Assembly (NCBI RefSeq): GCF_013812825.1
Contig: NZ_JACCSU010000060.1
Coordinates: 1-61,651, forward strand
DNA: 61,651 nucleotides
Source of the DNA: Sphingomonas sp.
GTDB taxonomy: Bacteria; Pseudomonadota; Alphaproteobacteria; Sphingomonadales; Sphingomonadaceae
Direction of reading: 5' to 3'
A program made the position numbers and the translations under genes. Below the pieces are notes generated by a model, which did not search any database, had not been told where the DNA came from, and was given only the letters and a program-made list of their open reading frames with translations. Positions 1 through 7,829 of this stretch are shown here, piece by piece (the stretch's first letter is position 1; every line of letters begins with the position of its first letter).

Positions 1-525
1 GGCTGCGCGCTTGCGGTCGAGGTCGGCCTTCGAGACGAAGCCGCGGGCGACCAGCGCCTGGGCGCGGTCAAGCTCGTTCTGGGCGAGCGCGGCGTCGGCA
101 CGCGCGACCTGGATCTGGGCGGCAAGCTGGGCGGCTTCCTGGCTCTGCACCGAGCGGTCGACGGACGCGAGCACCTGGCCCTGCCGGACCCACGCTCCGG
201 CATCGACCGCGACTCGAGTCACCAGGCCGCCCTCGCCGGCAATGCCGACCGGCTGGTCGCGGCGGGCAGCGAGAGCGCCGCTCGCGGTGATCGTCCGGGC
301 GACCTCGCTGCGGCCGGGAACGACGACGGTGACCGTTGGAATCTGACCGCGGCCGCCTTTGGCTGCCCCGGGCGCCGACTTTTCCTCGCCGCCGCTGAAC
401 AGCATGTAGGCGAGGGCCAGGGCAACCAGTGCAATGACCGCGCCGATGATCACCCAGCGCTTGCGGCGCGAGCGGTCGACGACAACCAAGGTGTCCGAAG
501 AACGAAGTGTCGTTTCGCGATTCAT
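1..525 (-). CDS. RND efflux periplasmic adaptor (HlyD/MexA family), 3' end outside window
   Basis: This is the N-terminal 175 codons of a membrane fusion protein, starting at the ATG at 525 and running off the left edge. After about 22 polar residues (DRSRRKRW) there is one membrane anchor, residues about 25-43. The barrel-sandwich lipoyl half-motif follows (VPGRSEVARTITASGALAAR), with GEGGLVTRVAVDAGAWVRQG and then the start of the alpha-helical hairpin (LAQNELDRAQALVARG). Such adaptors link an inner-membrane RND pump to an outer-membrane channel. The pump gene would be expected just beyond position 1, so substrate specificity cannot be judged here. Confidence 0.9.
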   Translation of the reverse strand, partial: MNRETTLRSSDTLVVVDRSRRKRWVIIGAVIALVALALAYMLFSGGEEKSAPGAAKGGRGQIPTVTVVVPGRSEVARTITASGALAARRDQPVGIAGEGGLVTRVAVDAGAWVRQGQVLASVDRSVQSQEAAQLAAQIQVARADAALAQNELDRAQALVARGFVSKADLDRKRAA

Positions 526-774
526 GTCCAAATCTCTGCCCTACCCCGCGAGTCCACGGCCCTTTGTGCCTCAGCTGTGTTATCGCAATAACTCACCGAC
601 CGCAATAAGGCCCTGCATCGATACCTGCGCGCCCCTGATTGCCCACTGTCATCGCCGCGCGGCATTGCCACGCTTTTTCGACCAACGGCGGCACTTGCTC
701 CGCAAAGGCGCGTTGGCGCATGTGTTGACTCGGCGGTGCCTGTGTGGCCCGGCGGTCAAGAAAGGGGAAGCGGC

Positions 775-1041
775 ATGATGGAAAGTTACGGCATTATCGG
801 CTGGATCGTCATCGGACTGTTGGCGGGCGGCGTCGCCAAGCTGTTGATGCCTGGGCGCGACCCGGGCGGCTGCATCGTCACGATCCTGCTCGGAATTGCC
901 GGCGCATTGCTGGCTGGCTTCCTGGGACAGGCGATCGGCTGGTACGGGCCGGGCGAGGGCGCCGGCTTCATCGCCGCGGTCGTCGGAGCGTTCATCATCC
1001 TGTTCATCTACCGCTTGGTGCTGCGCCGCCGGGCGCCCTGA
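775..1041 (+). CDS. GlsB/YeaQ/YmgE family small membrane protein
   Basis: This is an 88-residue hydrophobic protein with three predicted membrane segments and the family's glycine-rich pattern (IGLLAGGVAKLLMPGRDPGG, then ILLGIAGALLAGFLGQ). Members are called stress-response or transglycosylase-associated proteins, but their biochemical role is not known. The start is ATG at 775 or at 778. The purine-rich AAAGGGGAAG at 761-770 lies 4 or 7 bases upstream and slightly favours 778. A paralogue lies on the other strand at 1918-2178, with the SIMPL gene between them. Confidence 0.85.
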   Translation: MMESYGIIGWIVIGLLAGGVAKLLMPGRDPGGCIVTILLGIAGALLAGFLGQAIGWYGPGEGAGFIAAVVGAFIILFIYRLVLRRRAP

Positions 1042-1129
1042 CTCGAAGCGCTTTGAGCGCCGTTCAGCGACCAGCCATGGCGCTCGGGCGAATTTCCGCG
1101 CCTTGTCCGTGCAGATGAGGATGATTGAG

Positions 1130-1855
1130 ATGAAACACGCCTTTTTGGCAGCCGCTGCGCTCGTCGCCTTTGCCGCGCCGGCGGTCGGCCAGTCGCCGTC
1201 GCCGGTGCCGCCGTTCGTCCAGACCATTTCCGGAACCCGGCTCGACGTCAGCGCCACCGGAGAGGTCAGCCGGATCCCTGACATCGCGATCATCTCGGCG
1301 GGCGTCATGACCCGATCGGCCAGCGCCACCGCGGCGATTTCGGAAAATGCCGCGCGGATGGAGCGGGTGCGCGAGGCGCTGAAGCGCGCTGGCATACCCG
1401 ACCGCGACATCCAGACCTCGAACATCAGCCTCAACCCCGAATACCGCTACCAGGAGAACCAGCCGCCCCAGCTCGTCGGCTACACCGCGTCAAACACCGT
1501 CAACGTCCGTTTTCGCGACATCCGCAACACGGGGCGGATCCTCGATGCGCTGGTTGCGCAAGGCGCCAACCAGATCAACGGTCCGAACCTCACCATCGAC
1601 AAGCCCGAGACGGCGCTCGACGAGGCTCGCACAAAGGCGGTCGCGGCCGGTCGCGCCCGGGCCGAGCTCTATGCGCGCGCCCTGGGCATGCGGGTCGTTC
1701 GGCTGCTATCGGTCAGCGAGGGCGGCGGCTATTCGGTCCCGCCGCCGATGCCGATGATGCGCGCCGAAGCGCGGGGCATGGCCGCCGACACCAAGATCGA
1801 TCCCGGCGAGCAGCAGCTCCAGGTCACGATCGCCATGAGCTTCGAGCTGCAATAG
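1130..1855 (+). CDS. SIMPL (DUF541) domain periplasmic protein
   Basis: The protein has 241 residues. An N-terminal signal peptide (MKHAFLAAAALVAFAAPAVG) is followed by a SIMPL/DUF541 domain covering nearly all of the mature chain. Recognisable pieces are VSATGEVSRIPDIAIISAGV near the start, QTSNISLNPEY, and the conserved helix DEARTKAVAAGRARAELYAR. E. coli YggE and the Brucella protein BP26 belong to this family. Their oligomeric periplasmic or outer-membrane role is loosely linked to oxidative stress, and no reaction is known. The ATG at 1130 is chosen because GAGG at 1117-1120 is 9 bases upstream and the signal peptide begins there; upstream in-frame ATGs at 1115 and 1121 are possible. Confidence 0.85.
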   Translation: MKHAFLAAAALVAFAAPAVGQSPSPVPPFVQTISGTRLDVSATGEVSRIPDIAIISAGVMTRSASATAAISENAARMERVREALKRAGIPDRDIQTSNISLNPEYRYQENQPPQLVGYTASNTVNVRFRDIRNTGRILDALVAQGANQINGPNLTIDKPETALDEARTKAVAAGRARAELYARALGMRVVRLLSVSEGGGYSVPPPMPMMRAEARGMAADTKIDPGEQQLQVTIAMSFELQ

Positions 1856-1866
1856 GCAAAGAAAAA

Positions 1867-1892
1867 GGCCGCGCGGCAGGTGCCGCGCGGCC
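1867..1892. terminator. Bidirectional intrinsic terminator between convergent genes
   Basis: A perfect 12-base inverted repeat (GGCCGCGCGGCA at 1867-1878 and its complement at 1881-1892) stands between the stop of the SIMPL gene and the stop of the opposing GlsB gene. On the minus strand it is followed directly by a run of five T (AAAAA at 1862-1866 on the plus strand). On the plus strand it is followed by TT and an AT-rich stretch. It can therefore serve both genes, with the minus-strand side the stronger. Confidence 0.8.
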
Positions 1893-1917
1893 TTCAATTC
1901 ATGTTAACGCGTCGCGA

Positions 1918-2178
1918 CTAGCGGACCGAGCCCCTGCGAACCAGGTTGACGATCGCCAGCAGGATGATTGCACCCAGCAGCGAATACAAGATGTTGGTGA
2001 GATCGAGCGGGTCGGAAGAGTTGATGTTGCCGCCGCCGAAGATCAGGCCGGCAATAACCGCGCCGACGATACCGACGACGATGTTCAAGATGATGCCTTG
2101 TTGACCGTCAGTGCGCATGACCAGACTTGCCAGCCAGCCGACAATACCCCCGACGATCAGCCAAACGATGAAACCCAT
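1918..2178 (-). CDS. GlsB/YeaQ/YmgE family small membrane protein (second copy)
   Basis: This 86-residue, three-helix hydrophobic protein has the family pattern (GGIVGWLASLVMRTDGQQG, then NIVVGIVGAVIAGLIFGG). It is clearly diverged from the copy at 775-1041. The start at 2178 is supported by a GGAGGG ribosome binding site about 8 bases upstream; an in-frame upstream start at 2217 would add only polar residues. A possible EcfG-type general stress promoter sits at 2237-2262. The function is unknown beyond the link of this family to stress. Confidence 0.85.
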   Translation of the reverse strand: MGFIVWLIVGGIVGWLASLVMRTDGQQGIILNIVVGIVGAVIAGLIFGGGNINSSDPLDLTNILYSLLGAIILLAIVNLVRRGSVR

Positions 2179-2236
2179 GAGCGTTCCCTCCTGTTCGTGG
2201 CCACCTAATGGGTACACGGCGGCCTTCCGGCATCAA

Positions 2237-2262
2237 GACGCGTGATGCTCGCGTCTTGTTCC
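2237..2262 (-). promoter_or_regulatory. Candidate EcfG (general stress sigma factor) promoter
   Basis: On the minus strand GGAAC (2258-2262) is followed after 17 bases by CGTC (2237-2240). The alphaproteobacterial EcfG consensus is GGAAC-N16/17-CGTT, so this has one mismatch. It lies about 59 bases upstream of a GlsB-type stress protein gene, a type of gene this sigma factor commonly serves. This is a motif match only. Confidence 0.35.
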
Positions 2263-2350
2263 GGATTTGGCGGGCTATGTCCAGTGCGCAGGTTCAGCGG
2301 GAGCGCTGAAAACAGTGGAAAACTGCTGCTCGGTTTATCCCCGTAACGGG

Positions 2351-2371
2351 AGCAGCGTCAGTAACGCTGCT
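2351..2371 (-). other. Hairpin over the end of the sciP reading frame
   Basis: AGCAGCGT (2351-2358) pairs perfectly with ACGCTGCT (2364-2371), so an 8-base stem encloses the sciP stop codon. A shorter CCCG/CGGG stem follows at 2340-2350. There is no T-run, so a classic intrinsic terminator is unlikely. It could stabilise the 3' end of the mRNA or act as a weak terminator. Confidence 0.35.
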
Positions 2372-2657
2372 GGCGCTCGTAAACGTCCCGATAATGCTTG
2401 ATTCGGGTGACTCGCAGGCCCGGCATGCCGCTTCGGTCCACGGCGCGCTGCCAGCTGGTGAATTCCTCGAGGCTCAGCGAATAACGCTTGCACGCCTCGT
2501 CGACCGTCAGCAGCCCGCCCGAGACCGCAGCCACGACCTCCGCCTTGCGGCGAACCACCCAGCGGCTGGTCTGCGGCGGCGGCAGGCTATCGAGGGTCAG
2601 CGGCTCGCCGAGCGGACCGATGACCTGGGCTGGCCGGAATTTCTGGTTCTCGAGCAT
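2358..2657 (-). CDS. sciP: CtrA inhibitor SciP (DUF1153)
   Basis: This is a 99-residue protein with the near-invariant SciP core: VIGPLGEPLTLDSLPPP, RWVVRRKAEVVAAVSGGLL, DEACKRYSLSLEEFTSWQRA and the C-terminal RVTRIKHYR. In Caulobacter, SciP binds DNA or CtrA and stops CtrA activating its targets early in the cell cycle. The helix-turn-helix-like region RRKAEVVAAV...CKRYSLSLEEF is intact. The ATG at 2657 is preferred; a TTG at 2666 would add three residues. The gene lies 15 bases downstream of the hypothetical gene at 2673-2981 and may be co-transcribed with it. Confidence 0.93.
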   Translation of the reverse strand: MLENQKFRPAQVIGPLGEPLTLDSLPPPQTSRWVVRRKAEVVAAVSGGLLTVDEACKRYSLSLEEFTSWQRAVDRSGMPGLRVTRIKHYRDVYERQQRY

Positions 2658-2672
2658 CGAGGTCAAACCTGC

Positions 2673-2981
2673 TTAATCATTGTCGGTCCCAGCAGGCTTA
2701 AGAGCTTGCCATTGAAGATATTCTGAAGCGCGCTGGTTAACATCGTGCTTATCCCGATTAGCAGCGCTTAACCGTACCGCCTGGGCGGCATCGGTCGCGA
2801 ACGCGCCGCGCAGCGCTTTCATCGCCTCGTCCCAGCCCTCGCTGGCCGAAAGATAGCAGGCGATCGCCTCCTGGCGCTCCCGGCCCTGCAGCGCGGAAAA
2901 GGCCGCCAGCAGGTCGGCCAGCTCGCTATTGCTCAGCGGATTGCCGCCGGCGGCAGCGAATTCGCCCTCGAAACGTGACAA
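2673..2981 (-). CDS. Conserved-looking small hypothetical protein
   Basis: The protein has 102 residues and no membrane segment or signal peptide. It is mostly helical, with an alanine-rich first half (SNSELADLLAAFSALQGRERQEAIACYLSAS cut by charged turns) and a polar second half (RLSAANRDKHDVNQRASEYL). I do not recognise a family. Its position just upstream of sciP on the same strand, with only a short gap, suggests a shared transcript. G+C-rich codon use agrees with neighbouring genes, which supports it being real. Confidence 0.6.
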   Translation of the reverse strand: MSRFEGEFAAAGGNPLSNSELADLLAAFSALQGRERQEAIACYLSASEGWDEAMKALRGAFATDAAQAVRLSAANRDKHDVNQRASEYLQWQALKPAGTDND

Positions 2982-3056
2982 TGGCAGTCCCTCTCCCGGT
3001 CACTCTTCTCGGCGTCTAGCCGCGATGGGTGAACTTCGGGTAAAGAGCGCGCGCTC

Positions 3057-4217
3057 ATGCCGACCAGTTTCGATCTTGGCCGCCCCGCTGCGGATGACGA
3101 GACCGCGCCGTCTGCGAACGGCGCTGGGTCCCGTCATCGCGTCGTCGTCGCCATGTCCGGCGGAGTCGACAGTTCGGTCGTGGCCGCGCTCGCCGCGCGA
3201 AGCGGCGCCGAGGTGATCGGGGTCACGCTCCAGCTCTACGACCATGGCGAGGCGGTTCGGCGCTCGGGCTCGTGCTGCGCCGGGCAGGACATCTATGACG
3301 CCAAGACCGTCACCGACCGGCTCGGGATCGCTCATTATGTGCTCGATTACGAGAGCCGCTTCCGGACCGGCGTGATCGACCGCTTCGCCGACGCGTACGC
3401 CCAGGGCCGGACCCCGGTCCCGTGCAGCCTGTGCAACCAGGGGGTCAAGTTCACCGATCTGATCGCCTTCGCCCGCGAGCTCGGCGCCGATTGCCTGGCA
3501 ACCGGCCATTACGTCCGGCGGATCGTCGAGCGCGGTCGCTCCGAACTCCACCGAGGCGCCGACCTCACCCGCGACCAGAGCTATTTCCTCTCCGGCACGA
3601 CCCGCGACCAGCTCGATTTCCTGCGCTTCCCGCTCGGCGACCTCGCCAAGAGCGAGGTCCGAGCGCTCGCCGAACAAGCGGGCCTCACGGTCGCCGCGAA
3701 GCCCGACAGCCAGGACATCTGCTTCGTGCCCGACGGCGACTATGCCGGACTGGTCAAGCGGCTGCGCCCGGAAACCGCGGCCCCCGGCGAGATCGTCGGC
3801 CTGGACGGACGAGTCCTCGGCGAGCACCGCGGCGTCGTCCATTTCACCGTCGGCCAGCGCCGCGGCATCGAGGTCGGCGGCCAGTCCGAGCCGCTTTACG
3901 TGGTGCGCATCGAGCCCGGCCAGCGGCGGCTGGTCGTTGGCCCGCGCCGGGCGCTCGCGGTTGAGGCGATGCGCGTCGAGGACTGGAACTGGATCGGCGA
4001 GCAGCAGACGTCCGTCAGCGTCAAGGTGCGCTCGCTCGCGCCTCCGGTGCCGGCAAAGATCGACGGCGGCTGGGTTCGCTTCGAGCACTCGGAATATGGA
4101 GTCGCGCCCGGTCAGGCAGCGGTGATCTACGACGGATCGCGGCTGCTCGGCGGCGGCTGGATCGCCGAGACTGCTTCGCCCTCGCTCGAAGCGGCGCCCC
4201 TTCTGGCGATCGCATAG
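3057..4217 (+). CDS. mnmA: tRNA-specific 2-thiouridylase MnmA
   Basis: MnmA makes the 2-thio group of uridine 34 in tRNA-Lys, -Glu and -Gln, using ATP and relayed sulfur. The 386-residue protein has the PP-loop SGGVDSS (residues 34-40). The nucleophile cysteine is in PCSLCNQ (Cys126) and the second catalytic cysteine is in SQDICFV (Cys222). The tRNA-binding GHYVRR and DQSYFLSG segments and the C-terminal beta-barrel ending near LLGGGWI are also present. An N-terminal extension of about 27 polar residues precedes the first strand. The last about 90 bases overlap, on opposite strands, the 3' end of the amino acid permease gene. Confidence 0.96.
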   Translation: MPTSFDLGRPAADDETAPSANGAGSRHRVVVAMSGGVDSSVVAALAARSGAEVIGVTLQLYDHGEAVRRSGSCCAGQDIYDAKTVTDRLGIAHYVLDYESRFRTGVIDRFADAYAQGRTPVPCSLCNQGVKFTDLIAFARELGADCLATGHYVRRIVERGRSELHRGADLTRDQSYFLSGTTRDQLDFLRFPLGDLAKSEVRALAEQAGLTVAAKPDSQDICFVPDGDYAGLVKRLRPETAAPGEIVGLDGRVLGEHRGVVHFTVGQRRGIEVGGQSEPLYVVRIEPGQRRLVVGPRRALAVEAMRVEDWNWIGEQQTSVSVKVRSLAPPVPAKIDGGWVRFEHSEYGVAPGQAAVIYDGSRLLGGGWIAETASPSLEAAPLLAIA

Positions 4218-5455
4218 AGCGCCGCTCCGGCGAGCGCGAGCAGTCCGAGCGTCTGCCACGCCTCCCACTCGACCCGGCTCGACGCCCAGAGGCACAGAGC
4301 AATTCCGGCCGCACCCATCGCATACAGCCAGGCCGGCACCGCCCCGCGCTCGGGCGCCCGCGGCAAGGCGGCGATGGTCACCGCGTAGATGATCAGCCGG
4401 GCCAGCACGCTGATCACCGCCAGCCAGACATAGGTTCCGACCAGCGCCAGCGCGGCCGCGAAAAATGCGAGGAAGGCGATTGAATTGTGCGGCGTCAGGA
4501 AGCGCGGGTGGACCCTCGCGAACCAGCGCGGCAGGTCGCCGCGCTCGCCCAGAGCGCTGGTCACCCGCGAGGTCGAGGTCATGATCCCGTGCAGATTGCC
4601 GCTCAGCGAGGCGATCGCGGCCACAGTCAGGATCACCGCCCCGGTCGGTCCGGCGAGCCAGCGTCCGAGGTCGATCAACGGCGCCTTGTCGTCGGACGTC
4701 CCGCCCGGAAGCGCGCTGATGAAGGCCAGCTGGACGAGGAAATAGAGCAAGGTGGTCAGCGCGATCGTGGTGAAGATCGCGCGCGGCAGGACGGTTCGGG
4801 GACGCTTGGTCTCGCCGGCGGGGACGACGACATTCTCGAAGCCCACGAACGCGTAGAACACCAGCAGCACTCCGGCCTCGAGCTCGCTCAGCGGCGGCAT
4901 CGGGCCCGGCGTCGGCCACGGGACGGTGAGCGCGAGCACCGCCAGAGCGGCGCCCAGCAGCGGCAGCGCCTTCAACAGCGTCAGCCCGCCCAGCAATGCC
5001 AACGCTTTCTTGACCCCGGCGATGTTGACCGCGGCGAGGATCGCGCAGACCGACAGCATCAGCACGGCTCGACCGACGCCCTGGTCGGCACCGGTCCACC
5101 AGCGCGCGACATAGGCCGTCAGCACGTTGGCGTTGGCGGCGAAGGCGGCGGTCCGGGCGATGTAATAGATCCAGCCGAGCTCGAACCCGACGAAGCGCCC
5201 GAACACGGCGCCGTACGCCGCCGGGCCGCCGCTTTGCGGAAAGGCCCCGGCGCTCCTTGCGAACGGGACGATGATCAGCAGCGACGCAAACGCGACCAGC
5301 GGGAACAGCCACGGCGAGAAGCTGCCGAAATCGGCTGCGAGGATCGCGGGCATTGCGAAGATCCCGCCGCCGAGCACACCGTTGAACGACAGCAGGATTG
5401 CTCCGCCGAGCCCGATCCGCCGTTCCAGGCGTGCTGCGTTTGGTGGCTCGCTCAT
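4127..5455 (-). CDS. APC-family amino acid permease
   Basis: This is a 442-residue integral membrane protein with about 11-12 membrane segments. The first-helix motif of the amino acid-polyamine-organocation family ([18 protein letters not shown]) is clear, and so is the conserved [20 protein letters not shown]. It probably imports or exchanges an amino acid; the substrate cannot be read from sequence. The start at 5455 overlaps the phzF stop by 4 bases (ATGA), so it is the last gene of the pdxH chain. Its hydrophilic C-terminal tail runs 91 bases into the antisense of the mnmA 3' end. Confidence 0.88.
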   Translation of the reverse strand: MSEPPNAARLERRIGLGGAILLSFNGVLGGGIFAMPAILAADFGSFSPWLFPLVAFASLLIIVPFARSAGAFPQSGGPAAYGAVFGRFVGFELGWIYYIARTAAFAANANVLTAYVARWWTGADQGVGRAVLMLSVCAILAAVNIAGVKKALALLGGLTLLKALPLLGAALAVLALTVPWPTPGPMPPLSELEAGVLLVFYAFVGFENVVVPAGETKRPRTVLPRAIFTTIALTTLLYFLVQLAFISALPGGTSDDKAPLIDLGRWLAGPTGAVILTVAAIASLSGNLHGIMTSTSRVTSALGERGDLPRWFARVHPRFLTPHNSIAFLAFFAAALALVGTYVWLAVISVLARLIIYAVTIAALPRAPERGAVPAWLYAMGAAGIALCLWASSRVEWEAWQTLGLLALAGAALYAIARRGAASSEGEAVSAIQPPPSSRDPS

Positions 5456-6233
5456 AGCTGGAAACTCCCGTTGATCACGGTCGCGCAGTCGCCGCCAAGC
5501 ACGACCCGGTCCCCGGCCAGTTTGCAGTGCAGCACTCCGCCGCGCCTGCTCGCCTGGAGCGCGACGAAGCTGTCCCGGCCCAGCCGCTCGGCCCACAGGG
5601 GCACCAATGCGGCGTGCGCGGCGCCGGTCACCGGGTCCTCATCGATTCCATGGTAGGCGGCGAAGACACGGCTGGCCACGTCGTGCTCGTCGCCCGGAGC
5701 GGTAACCATCACCAGCCTGTCGATCCGGCGAAGTTTCGAAAAGTCCGGCCGAACGGCGCGCACCGCCGCTTCGTCGGCGAGCAGCACGGTGGCGCTGCCG
5801 TTGCCGCCGCGGGCGAGGAAAGTCTCTCCATCCGTCCCGAGCGCCTCGTGCAGGCCGAGCAGATCGCCGGGCTGCGGCTCGAACGCCGGGAGATCGAGCT
5901 CGAACCAATCACCCGCCCGGGAAACCGTCAGGATTCCGGAGCGGGTGGCGAACCGGACTCGCTCTCCGCTCATCAGGACGAACCGGCGGCAAGCGTCGCG
6001 TGGCCGCACAGCTCGACTTCGACGGTCGGAGTGAACCAGCGCAGCGCGTATTCCGCGTCGTCGCCGTCGGACCGCACGGCGAAGGCGGTTTCGCTCAGAT
6101 TGTTCTCGGCCGCGATCGCCTGCATCAGCGAATCGTCCAGCCAGCGGTCGAGCGGCATCACCGCGGCCGGGTTGCCGGTCAGCGGCCGCCCGGCGAGGAA
6201 GGCATTGACCTGGAAGAAGGGGATCGTCGTCAC
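5452..6233 (-). pseudogene. PhzF-family isomerase, interrupted by a single-base frameshift
   Basis: The first frame (GTG start at 6233) encodes 86 residues with typical PhzF features: FFQVNAFLAGRPLTGNPAAV, the catalytic Glu in ENNLSETAF, RWFTPTVEVELCGHATLAAG. It then meets a stop at 5973-5975. The rest of the protein continues at once in another frame (FVLMSGERVRFATRSG through DPVTGAAHAAL) to a stop at 5452. The total of 782 bases is one short of a multiple of three, so one base appears to be missing near 5976-5990. The start overlaps the upstream stop by 4 bases and the end overlaps the permease start by 4 bases. This could be a recent pseudogene or a sequence error. Confidence 0.8.
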
Positions 6234-7174
6234 GTCGCCCGCTCGGTGAGGTCGGACGAAAGCATCGTCTCGCGGTCGGTGTGGCCCTCCGGGTCGAGGT
6301 GAATCAGGATCTCGGTTCCAGGGAAGCGGCGCTGGAGGTCCTCCTCGACCTTGTCCATCCGGTCGTGCGCCTCGCGCACCGTCCAGTCGGCCGGCACCCA
6401 GACATGGAACTGGGCGAATTGATGGGTGCCGCTGGTCCGGGTGCGCAAATCGTGAAGCCCGGCGAGCTCGGGATATTCGGCCGCCGCTGCGAGGAAGCGC
6501 GCGCGCTCCTCCTCCGGCCATTCGCGATCCATCAGCTGGTTGACCGCCTGGCTCGACGCACGCAGCCCGCCCCACAGCAGCCACGCGGCGATCGCGATCC
6601 CGAAGACCGCGTCGGCGCCGCGAATCCGAAGCCACTGGTCGAGCAGGAGCGCGGCGATCACCGCCAAATTCAGCAGCAGGTCCGACTGGTAGTGGACATT
6701 GTCCGTCCGGATCGCGACCGAACCGGTGCGCGCGATCACTCGCCGCTGGTACCACAGCAGCAGCAGCGTCGCGGCGATCGCGAACAGCGACACGCCGATT
6801 CCCAGCTCCATCTGGGTGGTCGATCCGCCGTTGATCAGCCGGTCGGCGCCGCGCCACGCGATCCACACGGCCGACACGCCGATCAGCGCGACCTGGCCCA
6901 GGGCGGCCAGGGCTTCGGCCTTGCCGTGCCCGAAGCGATGCTCGCGGTCGGCGGGCTGGGCCGCGATGCGCACCCCCGCCAGTGTCGCCAGGCTGGCGAC
7001 GAAGTCGAGCGCCGTGTCGGCGAGCGAGCCGAGCATCGCCGTTGAATTGGTTTCGAACGCTCCCCAGCCCTTGGCGACCAGCAGCAGCACGGCCAGCCCG
7101 ACGCTGGCCAATGCCGCGCGGGAGGCTAGCGAATTGCGCTCGGCTCCGACCGCCGGTTTGATTGCCGCGGTCAT
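6230..7174 (-). CDS. Cation diffusion facilitator family transporter (FieF/CzcD-like)
   Basis: The protein has 314 residues with six predicted membrane helices, followed by a cytoplasmic ferredoxin-like domain (about residues 215-300). The metal-site residues of the family are visible: GSLADTALDF in helix 2 and NVHYQSDLLLN in helix 5 (the His and Asp positions of the Zn/Fe site). GHGKAEALAAL follows helix 3, as in FieF. It should export a divalent metal, probably Zn or Fe, in exchange for protons. It overlaps pdxH by 4 bases upstream and phzF by 4 bases downstream, so translation is probably coupled. Confidence 0.9.
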   Translation of the reverse strand: MTAAIKPAVGAERNSLASRAALASVGLAVLLLVAKGWGAFETNSTAMLGSLADTALDFVASLATLAGVRIAAQPADREHRFGHGKAEALAALGQVALIGVSAVWIAWRGADRLINGGSTTQMELGIGVSLFAIAATLLLLWYQRRVIARTGSVAIRTDNVHYQSDLLLNLAVIAALLLDQWLRIRGADAVFGIAIAAWLLWGGLRASSQAVNQLMDREWPEEERARFLAAAAEYPELAGLHDLRTRTSGTHQFAQFHVWVPADWTVREAHDRMDKVEEDLQRRFPGTEILIHLDPEGHTDRETMLSSDLTERAT

Positions 7175-7749
7175 GGGTAAAGCAGCCCTTCGCTCCAGCC
7201 GTCGCCGTCCCGGGTGAACAAACGCCGCTCATGCATCCGGTGCGGCCGGTCGAGCCAGAATTCGATGCAGCTGGGAATGACCCGGTAGCCCTCCCAGTGC
7301 GGCGGCCGCGGCACCGGCGCACCGTCGAACCGGCTCGCGACTTCGGCGCAGCGGTTCTCGAACCTTGCCCGGCTGTCGAGCGGTCGCGACTGCTCAGACG
7401 CCCACGCCCCGATCTGCGAATCGCGCGAGCGCGTCGCGAAATAAGCGTCGGCTTCCTCGGCCGGGACATCCCCGACCTCGCCTTCGACCCGGACCTGGCG
7501 CCGCAGCGACTTCCAGTGGAACAGCAGGGCGACGCTGGGATTGGCGGCGAGCTCGGCGCCCTTGCGGCTGCCGAGGTTGGTGTAGAAGGTGAAACCGTCG
7601 CGCCCGTGCGCCTTCAGAAGCACCATTCGAAGCGACGGCCGGCCGCTTGAGTCGGCGGTCGCCAGCGCCATCGCTTCGGGATCGTTGGGCTCGGCGGCGC
7701 GAGCCTCCGCGAACCATTGATCGAACAGCTCGAAAGGGTCGCTGGTCAT
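7171..7749 (-). CDS. pdxH: Pyridoxamine 5'-phosphate oxidase
   Basis: PdxH oxidises pyridoxine or pyridoxamine 5'-phosphate to pyridoxal 5'-phosphate using FMN. The 192-residue protein has the family's FMN and substrate segments: RPSLRMVLLKA, GFTFYTNLGSRKGAEL, LFHWKSLRRQVRVEG and the C-terminal WEGYRVIPSCIEFW...RLHDR-like RMHERRLF. Length is normal for the compact alphaproteobacterial form. It is the first gene of a minus-strand chain (pdxH, cation efflux, phzF, permease) in which every junction is a 4-base overlap. Confidence 0.95.
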   Translation of the reverse strand: MTSDPFELFDQWFAEARAAEPNDPEAMALATADSSGRPSLRMVLLKAHGRDGFTFYTNLGSRKGAELAANPSVALLFHWKSLRRQVRVEGEVGDVPAEEADAYFATRSRDSQIGAWASEQSRPLDSRARFENRCAEVASRFDGAPVPRPPHWEGYRVIPSCIEFWLDRPHRMHERRLFTRDGDGWSEGLLYP

Positions 7750-7829
7750 GCTGGGCCCGGCTTAGGCTTGGACCGAGCCGCGCCGCAACCCATCTGGAAA
7801 CATGCGTATCGATACGGCATGGGGCGCAA

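Noticed and set aside
649-1434. 261-codon minus-strand open frame opposite GlsB and SIMPL genes
   Set aside because: Covered by two well-supported plus-strand genes and without family similarity.
2733-2775. CtrA binding site (TTAA-N7-TTAA) upstream of sciP
   Set aside because: TTAA occurs at 2737 and 2768, but the spacing does not fit and the first lies within coding sequence.
3000-5312. 770-codon minus-strand open frame opposite mnmA and overlapping the permease
   Set aside because: It is a shadow in GC-rich DNA: Arg/Ala-rich, no domain, and both true genes here have strong family motifs.
5973-6009. Programmed ribosomal frameshift in phzF
   Set aside because: No slippery heptamer or clear stimulator is seen at the junction, and PhzF enzymes are not known to use one; mutation or sequence error is simpler.
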